A stretch of 33,330 bases of DNA from a virus, in IMG/VR virus record IMGVR_UViG_3300042883_000573, positions 1 to 33,330 of that record; one strand, given 5' to 3'. The stretch's first letter is position 1. Each line of letters begins with the position of its first letter. The notes under the pieces were generated by a model that worked only from the letters and a program-made list of their open reading frames with translations, made no database searches and was not told the origin of the DNA. The translations under genes were made by a program, and so were the position numbers. Below are positions 23,358 through 33,122 of this stretch, piece after piece.

Positions 23358-26174
23358 ATGGCAAAGGGTGATTTGATAAGGGTTCCTGGTTATTCTCAAA
23401 GAGTAATCTATAATGGTAACATTGAGTATAGAAATTTTTCTGATAACTTAGTTGGTAATCAATCGATTATTAATATTGATAATAATGCTAATCAATCTAG
23501 TTCATTATTTACAATGGGTAACTTTATTGTTACCACAAGTTCAAGTAATAGGAGTGAACATTCTTTTAGAGGTAAAGATTTTACACAATTTTACGATTTA
23601 ACTACGTTAAATATTACTAATAATGTTGAAAAACTAATTAATAATAATGTTAATATAAAATTAAATTTAGATAATAATAAATTATCTAGTTATGCTTATT
23701 TTGGTTCAGCTACTGAATTCATTAGAGTAACATTAGAAAATATTATTACTTATTGGCCAGCTTCTTTATATCTTAACCCATTATTAATAACTAATTATGG
23801 TAATTTTACTGGTTTAACTGTTGAAAACTATATTTATGATGCATATAATGATAAGTCTTCATTCGATGTTGACGTAACATTTATTACTAATAATTTTGAA
23901 TTAGTATTCACTCAAAACGGTAACGTTATTGATACTTTTAATGAAGATAATAAACTTAGAAATTTTACATTAAATTATGTGGATTATGTTATTGCTTATA
24001 ATGACATTGAATATAATGTATTAGAATTTACTGGTGCGACTAATGAAATTAGTGGTTATATTAATTTAGTCGTAGAGGGTGACCCATTTAAAGACATTAC
24101 AACAACAGCAACAAGTAGAAATAGTATATATCATATTAGACCAAATAAATTAAAAGTAGATGAATTTTTTAATAACTTAAATTCATTTGAACAAAATATA
24201 TTAAATAGATACACAGCACCAAAATATACATCAACGTATGATTATGATAGAGCTGGTTCAGATAATGTAATATATAAAGCTAAAAAATTAGTTACATGGC
24301 CAGTATCAGATGGTTATAATATAGATTTTTCAACAAACGAGTATGTTCGATATGTTAATGAATTAATTGAAATCGGAACATCTAGTGATAAAGCTAGTTC
24401 TGATATTTTAACTAGATTTTTAGTTTCTGATTCGATAGCTGACTTTGATTCATTACCTAACTTAGATGGAACACTTGAATTAACTAGTGGTCAAAAAATG
24501 ACTAAAATTCTTAAAATTTATGGTAGGAATTTTGATGAAGTTAAAATATGGATGGATGGTCTTAAATTATTTAATACTGTAACATATGATAAAAAGAGTA
24601 ATACTCCAGACCAATTAGTTAAAGGTTTAGCTAAAAATTTAGGATGGGAATTAACTACAGCATTAAGTGATAATGATTTATTAAAACATTATGTTGAAAC
24701 AAAACAATCATCTTATTCTGGACAAAGTACTGGTCTTTCAGTGCAACAAGCTGAAACTGAGATGTGGCGAAGACTTATATTAAATTCTGCTTGGTTGTTT
24801 AAATCAAAAGGTTCTAGAAAAGGTATTGAATTCTTTTTTAAATTTTTAGGTATACCTAAAGGTCTTGTAGATTTAAATGAATATATCTATAGAGCTAAAA
24901 ATAAAATAGATATGAATATATTTTATGCAATATTAAAAAGATTCAATTTAGATACTGATTTAGCTTTATATAATTTAGATTCAGATGGGTTTCCAAAATT
25001 CCCAGCTCAAACTAGTGACATGTATTTTCAAAAAAGTGGTTTATGGTATAGACAAACAGCTGGAACTGGAACTAGTGAACATATATTAACTGGCAACAAC
25101 CCACATATTGGTCCATATGATGGTGGTCAAACATATTTATCCCAATTACATAATTTAATACCTGATTTTAAACCATTTACAATAGTTAATGAAGTTAAAT
25201 TAACTGGTACCACTAATTTATTCTATAATTATAATAAGGGTAAAATGAATTACTATAGTGGAAAAACATTTATTGATACATATAGTAGTAATGGTGGTTC
25301 ACCAATAAAATGTTTAACTACTACAACTAGTATTATAGCTGACCCATACCCTAATTATAAAGAAACTGTGTGTGGTTGTCCATGTGAAGTTGAAGATGAC
25401 ATATTATCAGTATGTCTTAAAAAATTACCACAAGTTGCTAAACCCCTATCATGTAATACTAATGTATCAATTAACTATGTTGATTCTGGTATTGATTATG
25501 ATACTTTCCCAAATATATTTCTGTATAAAACATTAGGTGAAGGTTCAATATATAGAAGTCAAGAATGTTGTAAAATTGATGGTGGTACACCATACAAATA
25601 TGATGAATATTTAACAAAGTGCACAACAGCAAATGGTTGTTTTGCATCATATAGAAATAATGGATACATTTGTACAAAATCATTAGGTGAAAAAACTGAT
25701 TTAGGTAATAAGGGTGGTGGTTGTTTTTTAACTTGTCAATGGCAATTACCATTTCAAACTACAAAACCCAATAGCCCAAAAGCATCATATACAACTTCTG
25801 TAGTTGGTACTGGTAACCCTAATAGTGTTATTGGTGGTGCAATATCTTTAAATGATTTTACATGGTCTAGTGGTACTAAGTTATATTTAAAATTTGCTAC
25901 ACCATTTAATTCATGGGGTAAAACTGGTCCAGTAGAATTTAAATATACTCATCCATCTGATTCATGTTTTTGTAATTTAAATTATACAACACCTGAATTA
26001 GTCACTGACCCTGACACAAAGATTAAAGGTTATGCTTGTAAACTTAACGCATATAGTTTACAAAGACTTAATTTAAGTATTAATACATTTTGGAAAGAAG
26101 TGGGTTATGATTACTTATTAAAAGCGCAAGGTGTTTTACCTTGTCCAACACATCGATTAAATGTTATAACATAA
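23358..26174 (+). CDS. 938-aa baseplate/tail protein with P2 gpI-like segment
   Basis: This long protein has beta-rich N-terminal parts and, at about residues 465-525, the segment LILNSAWLFKSKGSRKGIEF then FFKFLGIPKGLVDLNEYIY. This pattern (helix, SKGTRxxIE, short loop, D-x-NE) resembles P2 gpI-type tail proteins that link baseplate and fibres. The C-terminal third (about 650-870) is Cys-rich (CGCPCEVEDD, QECCKIDGG, CTTANGCF, GGCFLTCQW), suggesting disulfides or metal sites that form after assembly or outside the cell. It starts 4 bases after the 298-aa gene. A 66-base gap separates it from the 680-aa gene, which may form a functional pair with it. The gpI similarity is by eye only. Confidence 0.78.
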   Translation: MAKGDLIRVPGYSQRVIYNGNIEYRNFSDNLVGNQSIINIDNNANQSSSLFTMGNFIVTTSSSNRSEHSFRGKDFTQFYDLTTLNITNNVEKLINNNVNIKLNLDNNKLSSYAYFGSATEFIRVTLENIITYWPASLYLNPLLITNYGNFTGLTVENYIYDAYNDKSSFDVDVTFITNNFELVFTQNGNVIDTFNEDNKLRNFTLNYVDYVIAYNDIEYNVLEFTGATNEISGYINLVVEGDPFKDITTTATSRNSIYHIRPNKLKVDEFFNNLNSFEQNILNRYTAPKYTSTYDYDRAGSDNVIYKAKKLVTWPVSDGYNIDFSTNEYVRYVNELIEIGTSSDKASSDILTRFLVSDSIADFDSLPNLDGTLELTSGQKMTKILKIYGRNFDEVKIWMDGLKLFNTVTYDKKSNTPDQLVKGLAKNLGWELTTALSDNDLLKHYVETKQSSYSGQSTGLSVQQAETEMWRRLILNSAWLFKSKGSRKGIEFFFKFLGIPKGLVDLNEYIYRAKNKIDMNIFYAILKRFNLDTDLALYNLDSDGFPKFPAQTSDMYFQKSGLWYRQTAGTGTSEHILTGNNPHIGPYDGGQTYLSQLHNLIPDFKPFTIVNEVKLTGTTNLFYNYNKGKMNYYSGKTFIDTYSSNGGSPIKCLTTTTSIIADPYPNYKETVCGCPCEVEDDILSVCLKKLPQVAKPLSCNTNVSINYVDSGIDYDTFPNIFLYKTLGEGSIYRSQECCKIDGGTPYKYDEYLTKCTTANGCFASYRNNGYICTKSLGEKTDLGNKGGGCFLTCQWQLPFQTTKPNSPKASYTTSVVGTGNPNSVIGGAISLNDFTWSSGTKLYLKFATPFNSWGKTGPVEFKYTHPSDSCFCNLNYTTPELVTDPDTKIKGYACKLNAYSLQRLNLSINTFWKEVGYDYLLKAQGVLPCPTHRLNVIT

Positions 26175-26221
26175 GACAATAACTATGTAATATTATTAAA
26201 AATAAATTATATTAATAGATA

Positions 26222-26242
26222 ATTATAATAAAAGAATTAAAT
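26222..26242 (+). promoter_or_regulatory. A/T motif shared with the region before the 130-aa gene
   Basis: This stretch (ATTATAATAAAAGAATTAAA, then T) differs from 13451-13471 at one of 21 positions and overlaps the A and T of the start codon at 26241. The 66-base gap holds no host-type promoter, so the motif is a candidate regulatory element, weakly supported in such AT-rich DNA. Confidence 0.25.
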
Positions 26243-28283
26243 GTATAAATACGAAGGGGTTAGTAATGGTTATAATAGTAGTAATACCTATATTAGTAAA
26301 CAACCATGTTTAACGAATACTCAATTAATATCCAATGGTTACGAATTATTTAATAACCCTAATGGTATTGTTAGTGTAAAAAAGAAAAATGTAGTAAATA
26401 CTAATAGCGATATTCTTAAATATACAAATATTTTTGTTAATAATAAAACTTGTTGTGAGTTTTTAGGTTATAAATTTGATATTGAAACACAAACATGTTA
26501 CTGGACTGATATCCCAAGTTCTTGCAGTGATTGTACTACTAAAATAGTTTATAATCCTAAAGATAACGATGGTGTTATATTCAAAGTTAATGATGGGGAA
26601 ACATGTTCATTAAACGTATCATTAGATTATATATTAAATTTTGATTGTGACCTATTTAATAAAACTTGTAATACACCATCGATTAACCCAGCTGCTGATG
26701 CGATAACTAACTTAGAAAATTTACAGATTTATCTTACATTAGAAGTTGAAGGATTAAATAATGCTTATAGTTTAGTTTATGAAGAATCAATATTCAATAT
26801 TGGTAGTGGTAATTTATTAAATTTTATTCTTAATAATTCACCTAATACTGGTATATTGATATCTGGTACTACTGCTGGTGGTATATTACAATCACCATTT
26901 AAAGATAAAAGTGCAGTTATTCCAAACACTAATTGTAATACACATAGAGATGAATTTATAAAAGAATTATATTTAACACAATATAAGGGTAATTATCCAG
27001 ACCCAACAACACCAGACGAACAAACAGCATTAAACATAAAAATGAATGATTGGTATAATTCATCATGGTTATATTATAACAAAATAATGGATGATGCTAC
27101 TATTTCAAAAATTAAAAATAAAAAAATTAAAATAAGTTTAAGAATTGAAAATTGTTGTTTAGATTTATGTATATTAACTGATAATTTAAATTTAACTAAA
27201 ACTTGTGAAAGTTTACATAATCAAGAAATTATTATTTCAGAATCACCTAAATTTGAAATTGAAAGGGTAATGGATAATAGAAAATCTTGGGTATCCTATA
27301 CTGAAACGAGCAACAGAGAACATGATTTACAATTTAGAGAAACGCAATATAGTATTGATGATTATAGATTAACTATTAATACAAAAGAAATTGATTTAAA
27401 AATTGATGGTGCTAATGCAATAGAAGAAGATGTATTATGTGTGATTGACTACTTAATTACTGGGTCAACTGGCACAACTATTAATAGTTGTATTACTGGA
27501 CCAAATATTAGTGGTTGTACTACAGTTAATTTAGATACTTTTTTAACAACTGATTTACCAAATATTAATAATGTTGATGAATTTAGGAAAGCAGTTAACG
27601 CAGAGTTGATTGATGTTAAAAATAGACAAACATTAAGTTCATACCCAACACTTAGGTTATTATACGAAAGATATTTAGGTAATTGCGGTAACTATGATAA
27701 ACCGTTCAATAAATTTACATATAATATAATGGATACATTTATAGATTTAATTGGTAAACATTGGGTTGATTTAGCTGAACAATTTGTTCCAGCAACAACT
27801 ATATGGGGAGCAACAGATGTATATAGAAATATCACATTCCATCAACAAAAACATAAATATAGAAGAAGTAATTTAGAGTTTAAAAGATTTAGTAATGGTG
27901 TAATTAATACTATTAATTGGTCAGCAGAAACAATAATATATGATATTACACCACAAGCTATGCCTGAAGTATTACCTACTTCAGCTACTACGATTAATTT
28001 TCAAGCGGCAGCTCAAATTGATGAAACACCTAGAAGTAATCCAGATACACCAATAAAACTTAATTTTCAAACTAATACTGTAATACAAACATTTGGTAAT
28101 TTAACAACACAACAACTTAATGATATAACATCGCAAATTGATACAGTAACACATCAATTAATTAGTAGTAACGTATTTCAAATTAAGAAAAGTGTTAATT
28201 ATTGCTTAGCTAGTGGACCAGCACATTGTTCACCAATATTTTATGGTAAAGTATTAGAATATACGAAATCACTTTACGAATAA
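26241..28283 (+). CDS. 680-aa Cys-containing tail/baseplate protein
   Basis: The N-terminal third is rich in cysteine (NKTCCEFLGYKFDIETQTCY, SSCSDC), echoing the C-terminal third of the preceding 938-aa protein. Residues about 480-560 contain LYERYLGNCGNYDKPFNKFT, later HWVDLAEQFVPATTIWGATD and VYRNITFHQQKHKYRRS, which looks like the conserved end of a larger phage tail protein. The two adjacent proteins may therefore be halves of one ancestral protein, now split by a stop and a 66-base gap. No catalytic motif, signal peptide or membrane helix is seen. The role is inferred from the operon. Confidence 0.8.
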   Translation: MYKYEGVSNGYNSSNTYISKQPCLTNTQLISNGYELFNNPNGIVSVKKKNVVNTNSDILKYTNIFVNNKTCCEFLGYKFDIETQTCYWTDIPSSCSDCTTKIVYNPKDNDGVIFKVNDGETCSLNVSLDYILNFDCDLFNKTCNTPSINPAADAITNLENLQIYLTLEVEGLNNAYSLVYEESIFNIGSGNLLNFILNNSPNTGILISGTTAGGILQSPFKDKSAVIPNTNCNTHRDEFIKELYLTQYKGNYPDPTTPDEQTALNIKMNDWYNSSWLYYNKIMDDATISKIKNKKIKISLRIENCCLDLCILTDNLNLTKTCESLHNQEIIISESPKFEIERVMDNRKSWVSYTETSNREHDLQFRETQYSIDDYRLTINTKEIDLKIDGANAIEEDVLCVIDYLITGSTGTTINSCITGPNISGCTTVNLDTFLTTDLPNINNVDEFRKAVNAELIDVKNRQTLSSYPTLRLLYERYLGNCGNYDKPFNKFTYNIMDTFIDLIGKHWVDLAEQFVPATTIWGATDVYRNITFHQQKHKYRRSNLEFKRFSNGVINTINWSAETIIYDITPQAMPEVLPTSATTINFQAAAQIDETPRSNPDTPIKLNFQTNTVIQTFGNLTTQQLNDITSQIDTVTHQLISSNVFQIKKSVNYCLASGPAHCSPIFYGKVLEYTKSLYE

Positions 28284-28335
28284 AAGTAATTTTGTATAAT
28301 TTATAATTAAAGTTAAATAATTAATATTTATATAT

Positions 28336-28584
28336 ATGGCACTTTTAATCAAATCAATTAATGTTACTCTAGCTGATAATTTCACTACCACAATTGGTAT
28401 GATTGATAAATTAACTTTCGAAATAGCTGAATTAAAATGTAATCATATAAAATTAGGTACTATTGAAGCATTTTTAATTGATTTTAGTAAAGTAACTTCA
28501 ATTGAAAATTTAATAGAACCATTAACTTATGGGTTAGCTATAAATAGTAATAATGTTTTTACAGAATTAGAAATTTCATATTAA
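28336..28584 (+). CDS. 82-aa small protein of the tail cassette
   Basis: This short beta-rich protein (MALLIKSINVTLADNFTTTI..) overlaps the next gene's ATG by one base (TAATG at 28582-28586), which supports it as real and translationally coupled. There is no membrane helix or catalytic motif. It could be a small adaptor or chaperone for the fibre-like protein encoded directly downstream; function not recognised. Confidence 0.7.
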   Translation: MALLIKSINVTLADNFTTTIGMIDKLTFEIAELKCNHIKLGTIEAFLIDFSKVTSIENLIEPLTYGLAINSNNVFTELEISY

Positions 28585-30467
28585 TGAGTCATCAAGAAAG
28601 AATATATAGACAAGGAGGTATTTGCGCACAAAGAAATAGTACAGTAGGAGTTGTTTCAACTAGCTCTGATTTATTTGTTTACGATATGCCTTTATTTACA
28701 ATACCTAATGCTGGTAAAATTAATCAAAAAGAATTAACATTTGATTTAAGTGGTATGTCATATAATGATATATTTACTGCAACCACTAACTGCTTTATAA
28801 TTAATAGTTTAAGTGGTACATGTTTTAACTCTATTGATTGGTATACTAACATATATGAAAATAATTATTTAATATATAGTTCTAGTTTTTTTAGTAGTAC
28901 TGGACTAACTGGTGATATACCAACAATAAATGAATTTAGTGGTTCAGTTATAACCGCTTTTAATGGTCTAGGATACACTTATAGTAACACTGGTACAACT
29001 TATACTATCTTACAACCTTCGAGTGAATTAAAACTAACGTTAAGTAGTGTTTTAAATGTTCTTAATGATTGTCCATTAACTGGTTCATCGTCTGGTAATA
29101 CATTTAGTGGTTATTGTGAAACACAAGTTGATGTATTTAATTTAGATTTTAGTGGTTTAACCACTAATGATACATATGTATATGTTATTGATACACAAAG
29201 TGATATTATATTAGATTGTATTTTTACAGCAAACACAACATCATTTAATGATATTAGTCAAAGTAAATTTAAATTTGAAGTATATAAATATAATTTAAAC
29301 ACTAAGGGATTTAATTCACCAGCGGTGTATAAATCAACTTCAGTTAATTGGGTTAAACTTAGTGCTACTAGTGCAACAACATTATCAATACCGATAAATA
29401 ATCTATTAATTGATGGTGATTATATTATTAAAGGATATTATGAATATACTGCTGGTACAGAAATGGCTTCATTATTAAATAAAGCTTTAGATACATCAGT
29501 TATTAAATATGGCGATAATTATGGTATTTATGATAGTCTAAATGATTATTATATGGTTGTCATTAGAAAACCAGCAATACCTAAAATTAGATTAGGTCAA
29601 GTAAATAATTTAGCAATCAATGCGTTTTCAGTTAATAGTTTTGAATTAAGTGGTGGTCAAACAGATGTGATATTACCATCAGCGAATGGTGATTATATTG
29701 TATCATTAAATGGGTTAACATTAGCTGTTGAATATGATTATGTATTAAGTGGATTTACAGATGGGTCTGTAAGTATAGATACTTTAAAATTATTAACCCC
29801 AGCTGTCGAAGGTGATTTAATGACTATAGCTTTTTCAACAAATAATGTCGGCAGTACTCTTAGAGTTGATACTTATGATATTCAAAATACGATACCTACT
29901 GGACCTAGTAATAATCAAGGGAGTAATAAAGTATATTACAATACAACAACAAATAAATACGAATTGTATACTACAATGGAACCCAATATTAATAATAATG
30001 TTGCTATTACATTAAACGGTATGATGTTAGCTAATGATATAGATTATTATCAATCATCATCTAATATTTATAGGTTAATATTAGAAGGTAATATTATTGT
30101 TGGCGATATTATTAATATATATTATAATTCATTAACAGAAGTCCAAGGAAAAATTAGTAATCCTAACCCAATAGTAGCTTGGGACATTGACCCAGCACCA
30201 ATTGATTTAAGCGGTAAATTTATTGTTGAATTAGCATATGATGAAGCATTTACTAATATAGTTAATTCAGTTGATGTACCATACGTTATCGGTGTCACTG
30301 GTTATTCAACAAAAATAAAACTTATTGGTGGTTTTGGGACACAATTATATTATAGAATTAAAAATTATAAAAAGTATAAAGCGATAGCTAATGATAATAT
30401 TACGTTAACTGAATATAGTGATATAACACCAATTACAGTTAACACAAATGCAACAAATAATTACTAA
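28584..30467 (+). CDS. 627-aa fibre-like structural protein
   Basis: This beta-rich, Thr/Ser/Asn-rich protein contains a repeated pattern seen in phage fibre and baseplate-decoration proteins: YIVSLNGLTLAVEYDYVLSG at about 373-392 and VAITLNGMMLANDIDYYQSS at about 473-492. Each is followed by a strand and GD-x-I/M-x-I (EGDLMTIAF, VGDIINIYY). The N-terminus (MSHQERIYRQGGICAQRNST) is more polar and may be the attachment part. The start is coupled to the 82-aa gene. The product is likely an exposed virion protein; receptor binding is possible but unproven. Confidence 0.8.
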   Translation: MSHQERIYRQGGICAQRNSTVGVVSTSSDLFVYDMPLFTIPNAGKINQKELTFDLSGMSYNDIFTATTNCFIINSLSGTCFNSIDWYTNIYENNYLIYSSSFFSSTGLTGDIPTINEFSGSVITAFNGLGYTYSNTGTTYTILQPSSELKLTLSSVLNVLNDCPLTGSSSGNTFSGYCETQVDVFNLDFSGLTTNDTYVYVIDTQSDIILDCIFTANTTSFNDISQSKFKFEVYKYNLNTKGFNSPAVYKSTSVNWVKLSATSATTLSIPINNLLIDGDYIIKGYYEYTAGTEMASLLNKALDTSVIKYGDNYGIYDSLNDYYMVVIRKPAIPKIRLGQVNNLAINAFSVNSFELSGGQTDVILPSANGDYIVSLNGLTLAVEYDYVLSGFTDGSVSIDTLKLLTPAVEGDLMTIAFSTNNVGSTLRVDTYDIQNTIPTGPSNNQGSNKVYYNTTTNKYELYTTMEPNINNNVAITLNGMMLANDIDYYQSSSNIYRLILEGNIIVGDIINIYYNSLTEVQGKISNPNPIVAWDIDPAPIDLSGKFIVELAYDEAFTNIVNSVDVPYVIGVTGYSTKIKLIGGFGTQLYYRIKNYKKYKAIANDNITLTEYSDITPITVNTNATNNY

Positions 30468-30519
30468 ATTATTTACTTTTGAGTATTTATTATTAAAATA
30501 AAATATATTTATAAATAGT

Positions 30520-32688
30520 ATGAGTTATATAACAACAGAAAATGGTACATCAGCTTTAGTTAATATTAAATTAACTGATACTGGTAGAAAAAAATTAGCA
30601 CAAGGTCAATTAAACTTTAGTGCATGGTCCGTTGGTGATTCGGAGATTAATTATGAAAAAGAAAGTCTTTTGGATACCAAACCAACATTACCAATTGGTA
30701 ATACTAAAATAACAATGCCATTTGATTTACAACCAAATTTAAAACACTTTGTCACTATAGATGGTGTAACTGCATTAAATTCATTTACAGCTGGTCAAAT
30801 AAATACGATTAAAGCAATTGTAAATAATTCAGCAATTGAAAGAGGATTTTTTACTGGTGATACAACACATACTACTTTTACAACTCTTACTGGTTCTACT
30901 TATGTTAAATCATTTGGTAAAATAACTAACTCAATGTTAAGTGGTGGAACTACATTAGTAATTGGTGCTGGTAATGCATTAGCTGTAAACGATTTTATTT
31001 TATTAAAATTAAATAATGATACTATAAATTTATCTGATAATCAAAATAGTGTACCGTCACCACAATTATGGTATAAGATTCAATCAACTGGTACTACAAT
31101 TAATGTGGGTGATACAATTACTTTAGATAGGAAATTACCTAACTTAAGCGCTATGACAGCATCAACACAATTTTTAATATATCCTAGTGATTTTACTGAT
31201 TATTATGACTTTCAATCACCAATACCATATTGGAATACTAATACACTAAACTTTGATGGTTGTTGTGATGTATCAACTGGTGATGTACCAGTTTGGAACA
31301 TGAATAATATCTATTGTACTGATTTAGTTGGAATGACTGGAACTGGTGTTGATAATATTGTATCTACACCTAATGAAAATTATGAATTATTTGGTTCTTA
31401 TTCATATTCTGGATTTAAATATCCATATATGGAAATTTCTTGCATTAGTAGTGGTGACACTAATAGTATAATTGATACATGTTCTCAACCAGGACAATCC
31501 GTATTTGATACAGCAATAAAATCAATGTCAGTAATACATTATACTAACCACACTATTTCTAATTTTTATGGTGAATTCTTTTTCGTTGATAATACAAATA
31601 GTAAAACTGTTAAATTACATTTGCCAGATTTAATGTGGCATCGTAGAGATTTTTCTACAGCTAGTGGAACAACAATGGGTATGACATTTTTAGCTAGTGG
31701 TTCAACACAAATTGTTGGGACATCTCAAATTGAATATATTGATTTAATTGAAGACCCTACTTTAATACCAATTGACGCAACACCATTAGTAGTTGGAAGA
31801 GTATTACCACAAATGAAAATGGTTGTATTAACTGATGACGAATTAATTGCTGCAATTTCTTATAAATCAAATAGAAATTGGACATTACCACCATTAGTTG
31901 CAAACTTAAAAGCACCAAATGCTGGTTCAGGTGGTGGAGTATTAAGTCCAACTGAAACAATGTGGTTAACATATGTTCTTGACAATAATACTGTTAGTGG
32001 ATTAACATCAACATTACCATGTCAAAAATATACTAAAATATATAATAATACTTCATCTAAAAAAGATGTTGAATTTAGATTATCAGATGTAGATTTATTA
32101 CCATTCATGCGAAAAGAAGAAGCTATTGATTATGATGGTATGGGTTGGTCAGCTAGAAACTTTAAATTATTATATCAAACTACTGTTGATAACGATAGAC
32201 CAGCACCAAACACTTGGAAATCACATGATTTTACAACTACTGGATTAACAGCTACAATTGGTGGTACTATTAACCCTAAAAAATTAGAAAATCAAAACCC
32301 AACTGCTATTGGGTTTAATTTAGATTATTCAACATCTTTTGGTGATACAACATATAGTATAATGGATTCATTAGGTATGGCTCATAATTCTAATCATGAT
32401 TCATTGCAATTTGGTGACGAAAGATTCTTTTATGGTAATTTAGAAACATATATTGGTGCTAACATATATAAAACAACATTTAACGTAACAGTACCAGCTA
32501 ACGCTTTTAGATTTTCATCAAACCCAACTAGAAGTTCTAATACTAGTATTAAAGTACCTGATATTAGAATAAGTGAAATTGGTATTTATGATACTGCTGG
32601 TGATTTAGTTATGATTGGTAAATTAAGTATACCGATTAGATTAGAAAATGGTAGAACTGTGATGATAGAAATGAGTATTGATTTCTAG
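30520..32688 (+). CDS. 722-aa tail fibre/baseplate-type structural protein
   Basis: The N-terminus has ALVNIKLTDTGRKKLAQGQL then NFSAWSVGDSEINY (about 11-44), a pattern recurrent at the start of phage tail proteins. The C-terminus has IRISEIGIYDTAGDLVMIGK then LSIPIRLENGRT, matching the usual ending EIGIYD..L..IG.L..PI of tail-collar/fibre-type proteins. Between them lie beta-rich parts with several cysteines (DGCCDV, SCISSG, DTCSQ). It is the last gene of the tail cassette in the window and ends three bases before a bidirectional terminator. Assembly site and receptor role are not determined by sequence. Confidence 0.82.
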   Translation: MSYITTENGTSALVNIKLTDTGRKKLAQGQLNFSAWSVGDSEINYEKESLLDTKPTLPIGNTKITMPFDLQPNLKHFVTIDGVTALNSFTAGQINTIKAIVNNSAIERGFFTGDTTHTTFTTLTGSTYVKSFGKITNSMLSGGTTLVIGAGNALAVNDFILLKLNNDTINLSDNQNSVPSPQLWYKIQSTGTTINVGDTITLDRKLPNLSAMTASTQFLIYPSDFTDYYDFQSPIPYWNTNTLNFDGCCDVSTGDVPVWNMNNIYCTDLVGMTGTGVDNIVSTPNENYELFGSYSYSGFKYPYMEISCISSGDTNSIIDTCSQPGQSVFDTAIKSMSVIHYTNHTISNFYGEFFFVDNTNSKTVKLHLPDLMWHRRDFSTASGTTMGMTFLASGSTQIVGTSQIEYIDLIEDPTLIPIDATPLVVGRVLPQMKMVVLTDDELIAAISYKSNRNWTLPPLVANLKAPNAGSGGGVLSPTETMWLTYVLDNNTVSGLTSTLPCQKYTKIYNNTSSKKDVEFRLSDVDLLPFMRKEEAIDYDGMGWSARNFKLLYQTTVDNDRPAPNTWKSHDFTTTGLTATIGGTINPKKLENQNPTAIGFNLDYSTSFGDTTYSIMDSLGMAHNSNHDSLQFGDERFFYGNLETYIGANIYKTTFNVTVPANAFRFSSNPTRSSNTSIKVPDIRISEIGIYDTAGDLVMIGKLSIPIRLENGRTVMIEMSIDF

Positions 32689-32690
32689 TA

Positions 32691-32719
32691 TTAAAAGAGG
32701 GTAGTCTACCCTCTTTTAA
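32691..32719. terminator. Bidirectional terminator between convergent genes
   Basis: A 14-bp perfect stem (TTAAAAGAGGGTAG with CTACCCTCTTTTAA) spans this site with one central unpaired base, with T runs on both strands. It ends the plus-strand tail cassette and the minus-strand HNH fragment, whose stop codon lies inside the stem. Confidence 0.85.
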
Positions 32720-32927
32720 TATCTCTATTTATTTTACTACATAATGGTTGGAAATTACTATAATGGTTTAATTTAATCACATCTTCTTCATTTTTAGCTG
32801 ACGACATAGGTATTATGTGGTCTAAATCCCAACCATAATTTAACTCACCATTATATAAACCATAATTATCCCAATTCATCCACGGTTCAAATTTTGATTC
32901 TATAAACAATTTAAAGATAAAATAACT
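32706..32927 (-). pseudogene. C-terminal part of a disrupted HNH endonuclease gene
   Basis: On the minus strand the frame reads FKLFIESKFEPWMNWDNYGL, then NGELNYGWDLDHIIPMSSAK, and ends LNHYSNFQPLCSKINRDIKRG. This is the HNH core of phage free-standing homing endonucleases: DH in LDHI, and N in LNHYSN-QPL. The frame runs back only to a stop at 32928-32930 and has no convincing start (TTG at 32909 at best). The N-terminal part of such a protein appears 200 bases away (33097-33237), beyond a TnpB fragment. The gene was therefore interrupted and part of its middle is missing, although a short product cannot be excluded. Confidence 0.8.
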
Positions 32928-33122
32928 TTAAGTGATAGGACAGTTAAATTAAATAATGATATAGAAATAGATAGAGATTTAAATGCATCTATTAATATAT
33001 TAGAAAGATACTTTAACAACCATCTTGCTGCAATGACACAGCCACTGGATTTATCCAGTGTGATTCATAGATTCAATCTAATGAATAAATCATCTCTTAT
33101 TGAGAAACCCATGGTTCTTTAG
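32913..33122 (+). pseudogene. tnpB: C-terminal fragment of TnpB (IS200/IS605 accessory nuclease)
   Basis: The plus-strand frame reads KDKITLSDRTVKLNNDIEID then RDLNASINILERYFNNHLA and stops at TAG 33120-33122. DRDLNASINIL is the RuvC-III motif of TnpB (usually DRD.NAA.NI), preceded by the LTLSDR that normally borders the zinc ribbon. The expected CxxC just before DRD is absent (VKLNND), which suggests decay or a variant. Everything upstream, including RuvC-I and II, is missing, since the sequence runs straight into the HNH fragment. No functional nuclease can be made from this piece. Confidence 0.8.

Noticed and set aside
25471-25752. Minus-strand reading frame within the 938-aa gene
   Set aside because: The product is a His/Tyr/Leu-rich low-complexity translation typical of the antisense of AT-rich coding DNA, with no motif or start context.
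30510-30517. TATAAATA directly before the 722-aa gene as a late promoter
   Set aside because: It lies 2 bases before the ATG, so transcription would begin in or after the start codon. The same octamer also appears across a stop codon (23349-23356) and inside codons 2-4 of the 680-aa gene (26244-26251), showing that it arises easily in this AT-rich context.
32706-32909. An intact 67-aa HNH protein starting at TTG
   Set aside because: The homologous frame continues upstream of that TTG and its N-terminal domain is found beyond the transposon remnant, so this is a fragment of a disrupted gene rather than a complete small gene.
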